Source: Pseudomonadota bacterium
GTDB taxonomy: Bacteria > Pseudomonadota > Gammaproteobacteria > Acidiferrobacterales > UBA6901
Assembly (NCBI GenBank): GCA_021785515.1
Contig: JAJYEX010000007.1
Location: 1-64,000 of the forward strand
Direction: 5' to 3'
DNA: 64,000 bases
Made by a program: the position numbers and the translations under genes. Shown here in pieces: positions 8,543-16,719 of the stretch. The notes under the pieces were generated by a model. It made no database searches, was not told where the DNA came from, and worked only from the letters and a program-made list of their open reading frames with translations. Every line of letters starts with the position of its first letter. Positions within the stretch are counted from its first letter, which is position 1.

Positions 8543-9921
8543 GGGTCATCGCGTAATCGTGTGGGTAAATTTTGGGTGAGCAAGGCCACTCCACTCCGTA
8601 ATTACCGAGGCCAGATGCCTTTGACGGGCAGCGGAGATTTGGCATGATTTCCGGATGCCTACTGTCAAACGCCAACGTCGGCTGCAGGATGCGTACCGCT
8701 TCGCCGGGTTCCGTCCGCTTGCCACCGTCCAGGGCGTCTTCGGCGATCCGAAGGCGCGTGTCATCACGCTTCGCCGGCGCGCAAAAAAACAGTCTGCGGC
8801 GCCTGCGGCCGGACGTATCCGGGTTGGTACGACCGCAAGATCCGAAGGGTCCGCGATCTGTCCTGCGGCGACACCCGTGTCTATCTCGACATCGAGGTGC
8901 GGCGTGTCGCCTGCCGACATTGCGGCAAGGTGAAGCGGGAGAAGCTCGATTTCCTCTGCGACAACCCGCTTTACACCAAGCGGTTTGCCTGGTACGTGGG
9001 TCGGCGTTGTCGAAGTGGCACGATCAAGGACATCGCTGAGGAGCTCAGGCTCGATTGGCATACGGTCAGGGACCTGGAGAAACAATACATGACGGCGCAG
9101 CTCGCCCGCGCAGGAAAACCCGCGCCGAAGGCCATCGGCATCGACGAGATCTCGATCAGGAAGGGGCATACCTACCGTATCGTGGTGAGCGATCTTCACC
9201 GGGGTCGCCCCATCTGGTTCGGCGGCGAAGACCGATCGCAGGCAAGCATGGACCAGTTCTATCGATTTCTCGGGGAAAAGAAGGCCAAACGCATCCGTCT
9301 GGCGGTGATGGACATGTGGAAGCCGTTTCGCACGGCGACAAACGAGAAAGCGCCCCAGGCGGCGGTCCTGTTCGACAAGTTCCACGTCCTGCGTCACCTG
9401 AACGAGGCGCTCGATCAGGTGCGAAAGAGCGAGTATGCGCGGCTCACGGGCAAGCAACGCCGCTACATCAAGGGCCAGAAATACACCCTGCTGTCGCACC
9501 GCGAAAACCTGGACCTCAACGGGAGAAAGGCCTTGAAGACGCTGCTCGCCGCCAACAAGCGATTGAACACCGCCTACCTCCTCAAGGAGTCCTTCGGGCA
9601 ACTGCGGGGCTATGAGCGTGAGGCCTACGCGCGCAGATTCTTCGAGAACTGGCGCGCCTCCCTCAAGTGGCAGCGTCTTAAACCCTACGAGAAATTTGCC
9701 GAAATGATCGATCGTCATTGGGATGGTATCGCCGCTTACTGCAAGCCCGAGAACAAGGTCTCGCTTGGCTTCGTCGAGGGGCTCAACAACAAGATCCGCG
9801 TCCTCCAACGCCGGGCATACGGGCTACGCGACGAGGAATATCTGCGGCTCAAGATACTGACGTGCATGTTGCCGGCCCTGTAAAATGGTCGAAAATCACC
9901 CACACGAATCCACGAATACCC
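8543..9921 (+). mobile_element. ISL3-family insertion sequence
   Basis: The element is bounded by inverted repeats. The left end, from 8543, begins GGGTCATCGCGTAATCG. The right end read inward from 9921 begins GGGTATTCGTGGATTCG. The two ends match at 19 of the first 24 positions, including TCGTGTGGGT. It contains one ISL3-type transposase split by a frameshift. ISL3 elements normally leave an 8-bp target duplication, but the flanks (CTAATAAT left, TTATCTTT right) do not match. The insertion is therefore old, rearranged, or its ends are misplaced by a few bases. Confidence 0.75.
8655..9883 (+). CDS. ISL3-family transposase, split by -1 frameshift
   Basis: Frame 1 runs from 8655 (MPTVKRQRRLQDAYRF) into a run of seven A at 8783-8789. 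The -1 frame then carries on as KKTVCGACGRTYPGWYDRK and through 9883, so the joined product has about 409 residues, a normal length for ISL3. It has an N-terminal zinc-finger pattern (CGACG and CRHCGK), a helix-turn-helix (IKDIAEELRLDWHTVRDLEK) and a DDE domain beginning AIGIDEISIRKGHTYRIVVSD with LAVMDMWKPF later. Without frameshifting, frame 1 stops at 8933. The A_AAA_AAA heptamer is in register for -1 slippage, but a plain indel is equally possible. Confidence 0.8.
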
Positions 9922-10641
9922 TTATCTTTATTATCCGCGCGCCGGAGAAAGCTAAGCGCGGATGCGTAATTCACGGTCAAGCATGGGGTTTTGAGGGAGT
10001 GGGGGGTACGGTCGTTGACGTGGGTTTTAATGAACGAGTCCAAACGCGGGAATTGTGCAGCACACCATCGAAGCAGATCTTAAGGCACGCTTCGGTTCGA
10101 TTTCTCCTGGGGAATACAGTCTTTGCAAGTGCGCCAGGGTACCGGAGGTTCGGTCGCGTGTGAGCCAAAGGCCGACGCATATTCGCGCAGTGAGGCGAAG
10201 TTGCCGTCGCGGTGGCGGTCATAGACCCGAGTGTCGGAGCCCATTGACTGGTCGAGGGCCTGCCTGCAAGATTAAAAGATCGACCAGCGCCATATCCTGT
10301 CGGCGACACCGAAAGAATGGTGGCGGGCGCCAGTCCCGAACAAAGCTGCGCGCGCGCTGCGAGCCGTGGACGTGCGAAGCACCGAGGCGAGTGGTCCCGG
10401 TAGGCGTGCCTCGACGGGCAAGGTAGAAGAAAGGCAGCACCCAAGCCTTGATGGCCAGATGTTTGGTGCACGCCGCAAGCATGCACTACTCGACCGCGGG
10501 CGCCCGCGGTCGAGTAGTGGCAAGGTTAAGGCGCAATGAGTGCGCAGGTTCAAGCCCAGTGCGTGAAAGGGACCTGGACGTCCTGTCGCACATCATGAAG
10601 GACAGGCGCACAACCAGCGTTGGAGAACGCGCGGCCGCTTC
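9922..10641. other. Gene-free interval with perfect palindrome
   Basis: Several overlapping frames exist but none has a recognisable or internally consistent protein. The notable element is the 36-bp palindrome at 10484-10519. Confidence 0.35.
10484..10519. repeat. 36-bp perfect palindrome
   Basis: The left arm CACTACTCGACCGCGGGC is followed with no spacer by its exact reverse complement, centred between 10501 and 10502. It lies about 120 bp beyond the stop of the ompA-like gene and has no T-tract, so it does not look like a standard terminator. A protein-binding site or recombination junction is possible. Confidence 0.75.
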
Positions 10642-11313
10642 CTACTGCGCAGTCTGGCTAGCCTTGATTGTCAACTCCACACGCCGGTTCTGCGCGCGTC
10701 CGGCTGCGGTCGCATTGGACGCCACTGGATCGGCTGCCCCCATGCCGCGGGTCGTTATCAAGTCTGCTGCCACACCCTTGTGCACGAGATAGGACTTCAC
10801 CGTGTCGGCGCGCTGCTCCGAAAGCTTTTGGTTGAACGCCGCCGGACCCTCGCTGTCGGTGTAGCCGGTAACTTCGATAGACTCTATGCCGTGCATGGTC
10901 TCGAGCCGGCTTGCGAGCTGATCCAGTTCGTGCCGGCCGGCCGGCTTGATCATCGACTTTCCGGAATCAAACAACGCGCCAGCCTTGAGGGTGACGTTCT
11001 CGATGGCCGGTGCGGGTGTCGGAGCCGGTGCGGGCGCCGGTGCTGGTGTCAGTGCCGCGACCGGTTTCGGCGTCGGAGCCGGCGCTGCCGTCTTCTTTGG
11101 CGCCATGCCCGGCTCGCACTCGGCCAGCGCCAGTGCCGGGGTCCACTCGCCCGTGCGCACGCAATGACCGTAGCCGTCCGAAACCAAATGGCCGCTTCCG
11201 TCGCCGACGTAGGCATCGTTGGCCATGCCGGTCAACGCCTGCGCTGGCTGGAACAAACCGATCGCTCCAGTCATGAACAGCCCCAAGGTAATCCGCTTCA
11301 CAGTATTGTTCAT
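10642..11313 (-). CDS. OmpA-family outer-membrane/peptidoglycan-binding protein
   Basis: This 223-residue protein has a signal peptide (MNNTVKRITLGLFMTGAIGLFQPAQA). A short domain with VSDGYGHCVRTGEWTPALALAECEPG follows, typical of OmpA-like proteins with a Cys pair. Next is a Pro-Ala linker (PAPTPKPVAALTPAPAPAPAPTPAPA), then an OmpA C-terminal domain: LFDSGKSMIKPAGRHELDQL, IEVTGYTDSEGPAAFNQKLSEQRADTVKSYLV, GAADPVASNATAAGRAQNRRVELTI. The D...R pair for diaminopimelate binding is present. It likely tethers envelope to peptidoglycan. AAAGGA upstream of the ATG supports the start. Confidence 0.9.
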   Translation of the reverse strand: MNNTVKRITLGLFMTGAIGLFQPAQALTGMANDAYVGDGSGHLVSDGYGHCVRTGEWTPALALAECEPGMAPKKTAAPAPTPKPVAALTPAPAPAPAPTPAPAIENVTLKAGALFDSGKSMIKPAGRHELDQLASRLETMHGIESIEVTGYTDSEGPAAFNQKLSEQRADTVKSYLVHKGVAADLITTRGMGAADPVASNATAAGRAQNRRVELTIKASQTAQ

Positions 11314-11852
11314 GGAGAAGTCCTTTTAGATGAGTTGGATTTGGGTGAAAATGCCGGAAAAGGCGGTACATTACACCCCGATCGATCGATTGGCCACCGC
11401 TTTTTTTTCAAGATTGCGGTGACATCAAAGACTTTTTGCCTATCGTTGCGGCAGCAATTGTTCGCAGGTTTTGATACTTCTCGTTTGCAGCGGATTCCTG
11501 AACAAGTTGCGGAGATACCTATATGGCTCGATTCGGACGGACCAATTTGGTTGGCTTTGGCGGTATCGATGGGCGGACGAACTGGGCGGAGGCGGCCATA
11601 CTGATGCGTCAATTTCATCCTCAAATTAGGGGGAAAGGGCCCGATGGCGATTTCGAGTACCTGATGGCTAAGACCGTTTTGCCACAGCAAGGCGGGTAAA
11701 ACGCCCCTCTCCGATCAGAAGTCTTTTTTTGCGAGTGGCCTTGCCCAGGCTCGCATCTCTCCGGCATGTTCTACGTATCGCGCCCGAACGCCGTGGTCGG
11801 CAATTTTATAAGTGTTCGCTCGTCCCATGTTATAAAAAAGTGAGTATGGTAA
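11314..11852. other. Gene-free interval upstream of ompA-like gene
   Basis: It should contain the promoter of the minus-strand ompA-like gene near its left end. I see no other gene here. Confidence 0.3.
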
Positions 11853-11885
11853 TAAAAAAGGCGGCGCAAATCATGCGCCGCCTCT
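11853..11885 (-). terminator. Rho-independent terminator of the large lipoprotein gene
   Basis: Read on the minus strand, a perfect 9-bp stem (GGCGGCGCA/TGCGCCGCC, with a 5-nt loop) is followed by a run of six T. It sits about 35 bp after the stop of the gene ending at 11918. Confidence 0.85.
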
Positions 11886-11917
11886 TAAAATGAGTTTAAT
11901 AAATTCCCTTGTTCAGA

Positions 11918-14900
11918 TTATGGGAATTGTGGCCCGTTGTACGGGAAATACTGAGGGCCCGCTGCGGCGCCCACCAGTTCGGATACCGTGCCATCACCAC
12001 CATTCGTCACCCACACATTGCCTGATGCGTCGATCGCCAAATCGTTAGGGTTTTTGCCGACAGAGAAGGTTTGCAGGGTAGCGCCGGATGGACTTAATTC
12101 GGTTACCGTATTGCTGCCATTGTTTGCTATCCAGACGTTGCCGGAATGGTCGATCGCCACGCCCGAAGGAGCCACGCCTACCACATAGGGCGAAGACGAC
12201 GTTGACGGTGCGGTCAATGAAACTACGGTGCCCGCAACGACAGTGCCCGGATTATTCGCTACCCATGCACTGCCGGACGCGTCAATGGCAATGCCTTCCG
12301 GGCCTGTGATGCTCGTCATGGAAAACCCATTGGACGAAGCGTACGCGCCTGAGCTTAAGAATTCCATTACCTCGCCGTAGCCGTACATATTACAGCCAAT
12401 CCACACATTGCTTGCGGAGTCGATTGCCACACCAGTCAGAACGCCGGTGCAGCCGCTAGTGTTAAGTGTCTTCGTTGCCGTGTAATTCGGTGCCTGGAGT
12501 TCAGTGGTTGCTGTCCAGATATTGCCGGCAGGGTCTATGACAATATACGGCGAGTAGTAGGAAGAAGAATATGATGTAAACGCTGTGCTTGCATAGCCCG
12601 AAGCTTTTACTAATTCGGTGATGGGGTTAGGGGTGCTGCTTGTGGGTGCCGCTATCACCCAAACATTGCCGGAGGCATCAATGGCAAGGCCTTCAGCCCC
12701 GGTGACACTAAATGTGCCTGATACGGTGCCGGATGAGGCATTCAATTCCTGCACTGCGTTGCTTCCGGTGTTGGCCACCCAAACATTACCGGCGGAGTCT
12801 ATCGCTATCCCCACAGGACCGCCACCCACCGTATAGGTGTTGACACCCCCCGGCGGAGGAGCAGCGGTCGTGAAACTCCATGTATAATTGTTTGCGAGCG
12901 CAATGCCATCAAGGCCATAGGCCCCGGTGTTGACGGTGGCTGTGTATTGCGTCCCGGTGCTAAGCAGGAAGGAGGGGGTAAAAGTCGCCGTATTGGTGGA
13001 AGTGTCGTACGTCAACGCGCCTGAGACGGCCGTTCCATTGGGACCAGTGAGGGTGAATGTTCCCGAAGTAATCGTCGAAGGATCCATTGCCGCGCTGAAG
13101 GTCACGGACACCGCCGAGGAGGTGTTGATGCCAGTCGCATTACTTACAGGGCTTACGGAGCTGACGCTCGGCGCGCTCAAGGAATAGCTTCCGCTGGTAA
13201 TCGCGACCGGATCAGGGACCTGGAAGAAGGCCTGTTGGCCTCCGGATGATTTGGGATTGATGACGATAACGCCATCGGCACCGTTATCACCTTTGCCGAT
13301 GACCCAGACGTTTCCAGACGGATCGAAGGCGATCTGCTGCGGTGTCTGCAAAACCTGAAATCCGGGCACGGTAGTGTTCAAATCGTATTGGTTTATCAGC
13401 GAGCCGTTCGACGAGCTATATTCGTAAACAGACGAGGAAGCAGCGCCGTATGGCGTGACCGCGACCCAGATGTTACCGGAAGGATCCACGGCCATCGTAG
13501 GCCCGGTGTAAGGAGCCTGGTCCCCGGATCCCAGGCTGGTTTCGTATCCTATGGGGTAATTGACAGCGGCTGCGCCCGGTGTCATTTCGCTGAGATTCGG
13601 CGTGCCGGTGCTCAAAACATCAAATGGAGCGTAGGCCCATAGATTGCCGGCAGGGCCTGTGGCGATTGAATCGAAGTTTTGCAGACCGGGTACGGGAACT
13701 CCGCTTGGCAGAGGGATGAGACCGCCCGTGGAAGAATTGACTTCCGCAGTGTTCACGCTGAAGTACTGCCCAACAGAGGCAGCAATGGTCTGGAAGTTGC
13801 CTCCTAATGCGACAACCCAGAGATTTCCGGCGCCGTCTACCGCGATGGAACCAGGAGTACTGATCTCGTTCGACTGGCTATAGGTATCGAAATACGTGAT
13901 ATATGGATTCGCGCCTTGATTCTGGCTACAGGTTGCGGCGTTGAGTTTTATTATCGCGCCGTTCCACCAGTTATAGGTGCTAGTCGTCCCATTTTCAAAA
14001 TAACTGCCTAAGCCGCCCCCCATCGGGCCGTACATAGTTCCAGAAGCGTATGGGGGTTTGGTTTCCGTTACCGGCGTGTAGTCATACCCGAGCGAGCTTG
14101 TCACCCACACATTGTTTGAATAATCGACAGCAACATAATTCACATCGTCAAAATCCGGTCCGTTTGCAGAGTTGTTGCCGGTATGCAAATAGCAGGTCTG
14201 CTCGGATGTCCCTGCCGGACTGAGTTCAGTTGCCACGCTGGCGCCAACGATCCATACATTGCCGTTGACATCAATAGCCATTGAAGTCGGGGACGGACCA
14301 GCGTTATAGGGCCCCGATACATTGCCTGACGAATCGATTTTCCTGACGGTGCCGTCGCCACTCGCAATCCACGTCGAAAAATTGGCAGGAATGTTAAACC
14401 CGGGCTTGATGTTACGTAGCCCCGCAGGCAGGGGAGGGGGCGTTTCGGCATTAGCTAATCCGGTCTGGTCGCCGTTGGACAAGGTGCCGCTTATGTTGAC
14501 GGTGCCGCCGCCGTTGCCGTTAAATTGAAAGCCGGAAAACACGAAATTTCCGTTTCCGCCGTTGCCGGTCAATGCGGCTTGCAGGGCGGCGCCTCCACCA
14601 TCTCCGGGGTAGCTCAAATAGGCAAGCAGGTCCTGCATCGCCTGGCCGTATTGTTCCCCTGTTTTCCCGGCAACGTCATTTGCAAGATCCTGAAGCAGGG
14701 TTAGGAGTTCGGTAATAAGCTGGGACTGCGCAGGATCGGACGACGATAAACCGTTCAAATTGCTTCCCGATATGCCCTTGAATAGCTGGGCCACATCGTA
14801 GAACATCTGCTCAAGATAGAAGTTCACTTGGGCGGAATTCAGGCTGGTGTTGATCGTTCCGTTGGCGTTAAACAGTGCTTCCCCTATCAGAGTGGTTAGG

Positions 14901-15298
14901 GGGGTGATGTAAACGGTGGGCGTGCCTCCGGGAAGAAGAAATCCAACCATCGTGGGTGCGGTATCATTTGAGCCGTTATTGCTGAATGTCCCGCCGGAAA
15001 CGTAGAGCAGATAGTAATCGGAAGAAACATAATTGGGGATGGTCAAACCGAAGCTTCCATCCGCTTGGGTGTAGCCGGTCCCGGCCTGGGAAAGACCCGA
15101 AGCAGTGGCCTGATACACGATGACCTGTGCGCCGGATACGGGACCGTCGATCACCTGGCCGCTGATGGCAAGGGGAGTCGAAGATGTGCGGGGGGAAGAT
15201 GAGATGGAAGAGCTTCCGCATCCGGAAAGCGCCATCAACAGCACCGGAAACAACAAGCACAAGAATACTTTCTTTATCACCCCGAATTTTGTTTTCAT
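11918..15298 (-). CDS. Large NHL/Vgb-type beta-propeller lipoprotein with Big_5 domain
   Basis: The protein has about 1126 residues from MKTKFGVIKKVFLCLLF. A lipobox (LMALSGC) gives a lipoprotein. Domains in order are a carboxypeptidase-regulatory-like Ig fold (LAISGQVIDGPVSGAQVIVYQ), a helical segment, and a first set of NHL/virginiamycin-B-lyase-like blades (repeated VDxxGNVWVxx). Next is a Big_5-type Ig domain (SPVSNATGINTSSAVSVTFSAAMDPSTIT...NYTWSFTT), then a second blade set ending VSELVGAAAGPQYFPYNGPQFP. Repeats such as IAIDxSGNVWVANxGSNxVxEL are diagnostic. It is a probable surface scaffold or sensor. An upstream in-frame ATG exists at 15412, but the signal peptide fixes the start at 15298. 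A clear terminator follows. Confidence 0.8.
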   Translation of the reverse strand: MKTKFGVIKKVFLCLLFPVLLMALSGCGSSSISSSPRTSSTPLAISGQVIDGPVSGAQVIVYQATASGLSQAGTGYTQADGSFGLTIPNYVSSDYYLLYVSGGTFSNNGSNDTAPTMVGFLLPGGTPTVYITPLTTLIGEALFNANGTINTSLNSAQVNFYLEQMFYDVAQLFKGISGSNLNGLSSSDPAQSQLITELLTLLQDLANDVAGKTGEQYGQAMQDLLAYLSYPGDGGGAALQAALTGNGGNGNFVFSGFQFNGNGGGTVNISGTLSNGDQTGLANAETPPPLPAGLRNIKPGFNIPANFSTWIASGDGTVRKIDSSGNVSGPYNAGPSPTSMAIDVNGNVWIVGASVATELSPAGTSEQTCYLHTGNNSANGPDFDDVNYVAVDYSNNVWVTSSLGYDYTPVTETKPPYASGTMYGPMGGGLGSYFENGTTSTYNWWNGAIIKLNAATCSQNQGANPYITYFDTYSQSNEISTPGSIAVDGAGNLWVVALGGNFQTIAASVGQYFSVNTAEVNSSTGGLIPLPSGVPVPGLQNFDSIATGPAGNLWAYAPFDVLSTGTPNLSEMTPGAAAVNYPIGYETSLGSGDQAPYTGPTMAVDPSGNIWVAVTPYGAASSSVYEYSSSNGSLINQYDLNTTVPGFQVLQTPQQIAFDPSGNVWVIGKGDNGADGVIVINPKSSGGQQAFFQVPDPVAITSGSYSLSAPSVSSVSPVSNATGINTSSAVSVTFSAAMDPSTITSGTFTLTGPNGTAVSGALTYDTSTNTATFTPSFLLSTGTQYTATVNTGAYGLDGIALANNYTWSFTTAAPPPGGVNTYTVGGGPVGIAIDSAGNVWVANTGSNAVQELNASSGTVSGTFSVTGAEGLAIDASGNVWVIAAPTSSTPNPITELVKASGYASTAFTSYSSSYYSPYIVIDPAGNIWTATTELQAPNYTATKTLNTSGCTGVLTGVAIDSASNVWIGCNMYGYGEVMEFLSSGAYASSNGFSMTSITGPEGIAIDASGSAWVANNPGTVVAGTVVSLTAPSTSSSPYVVGVAPSGVAIDHSGNVWIANNGSNTVTELSPSGATLQTFSVGKNPNDLAIDASGNVWVTNGGDGTVSELVGAAAGPQYFPYNGPQFP

Positions 15299-16719
15299 CG
15301 CTCCCCCCGGGCTTATGCCCCGATTCCAGAAAATTGACACAACTGCTGCTCCGGCCTCTTTGGCCTGCAGTCTTGTCTTCCTTGGGTGGTGTTGACCCGG
15401 AGCCGTTTTCATCCGGGATGTCCAAGAACGGGCAACTGCTTATTCAGAGTCGGTTCCTTCACCAGTACTGATGGTGGTGTCCGAGCGCTTTCGCGCACTG
15501 TCTGGAGATGCGGACTCTACAGGCCTCCACAGCGTATGTCTCATTGCCGGGCAAGACGCGGCTAACGCCGTCTATCCTTGCCAGTACGCTTACCCTAGAT
15601 GAAGCCCCATTGCGGCGTGGTGACCCGAGTACCTTCCGAAAGATTTGCTTACCTTCGGAGTTTCGGGGCCGTGTCCCTTAGTCGGTAGCCGTTAGTAGAT
15701 CACATGGTTACTTACAGATTGCTTACAGAAAGGGATAAAGCGGAACTATTTTGTTAAATTTCCCGCCACCGCTGTCCAGCGTACTGGCTATGCGCCCTTG
15801 TTACCTTGCTAACCCGTTGATTTTTCGCGACGCCATTCTTGATCCGCCGACGCTGCGCGCCAGGGAGAGCGAAGCGCGGGCGCGTAGTCCGCGGTAGGCG
15901 TAGGGTCCGGGCGGGCGGCCGAAGGCCACCTGCAAGGACAACCGAAACGCCGTTGAGCCATTGCGTATCGAGCGTCTGGCGCGCATCGGAAATGCGTGCC
16001 GCTCGATGAGCAGGGTGGCCGCGGCGTGCCGCAGCGGATGCGTAGGCACAACGGGTGCGCCGAGACCGAGTGCGCGAGTGCGACTTGGAGGTCCAGTCGC
16101 GCATCGCGAGGGCCGGCGCACAATCATCCTGCCCCCTGTCTTGGAATTTGCTGTCCGGGACGGCGGCCTGTACCACCAAACGGCAGAAACGTTTGTAACT
16201 GTTTCAAATGGGAATTTTTGGAGCCCTTTGCGCGCCCTGATGCCCATCACGCAACCAGCGAGATCCGTCGGATGCCGTCAAAAACAGGTTTTGCAAGATG
16301 TGTTTCGAGCAAAAGTGATTTTCCGCAATTGTTTCAAATTGTATAAAAAAGGGACCTGGAGAAGATCAACAAGCACTTAGCGCGGCTTACCGAAACTAAG
16401 ACTAAGACGGAAACTGAAATATTTTTTCCTGCAGCCTGCCAATAAAAATATTGTCCGAACCCTCATCAATCCGTAAGTGATCGGTAAGCCGCACTCAGTA
16501 TCATCGCCGCTCATTGGTGCAATTAACAGGCGCCAGCGCATGAAGTGCCATGGCCTGGGTGCCGATGTATCGTTTGGCGCCACGACAGAATTGTCGATGG
16601 GACGGGGCGGAATTTCACCACCTCTCAACCAGATGATCCCATCATGCATCGCAATCAGCGTACGCCACCGTAACCAATGTCGACAAGTAATGATGCTAGA
16701 AAAATGAGGGGGACACGCC
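15299..16719. other. 1.4-kb gene-free region with structured repeat copy 2
   Basis: It separates divergent lipoprotein genes and must hold both promoters. It includes the structured repeat at 15855-16125. No credible protein is visible on either strand. Confidence 0.4.
15855..16125 (+). repeat. Structured dispersed repeat, copy 2 (about 270 bp)
   Basis: Full-length relative of 4363-4643 in the same orientation. Its hairpin at 15969-16005 has stem GGCGCGCAT/ATGCGTGCC. Relative to copy 1, one T-A pair has become C-G and one A-T pair has become G-T. Pairing is thus preserved if the plus strand is the structured one, which suggests a plus-strand RNA or single-stranded DNA form. Confidence 0.6.

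Noticed and set aside
8546-9808. 420-codon minus-strand frame inside the insertion sequence
   Set aside because: Antisense to the ISL3 transposase, whose domains are clear on the plus strand.
10484-10519. 36-bp palindrome as terminator of the ompA-like gene
   Set aside because: It lies about 120 bp past the stop and lacks any T-tract on either strand.
10055-10553. Overlapping frames between the insertion sequence and the ompA-like gene as a decayed transposase
   Set aside because: Short stretches look protein-like in several frames, but none gives a consistent family match.
15754-16250. Minus-strand frames over structured repeat copy 2, one containing LRHAAATLLIE that recalls an integrase box
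   Set aside because: The similarity is limited to about ten residues and copy 1 does not preserve the same frame. Conservation follows hairpin pairing rather than codons.
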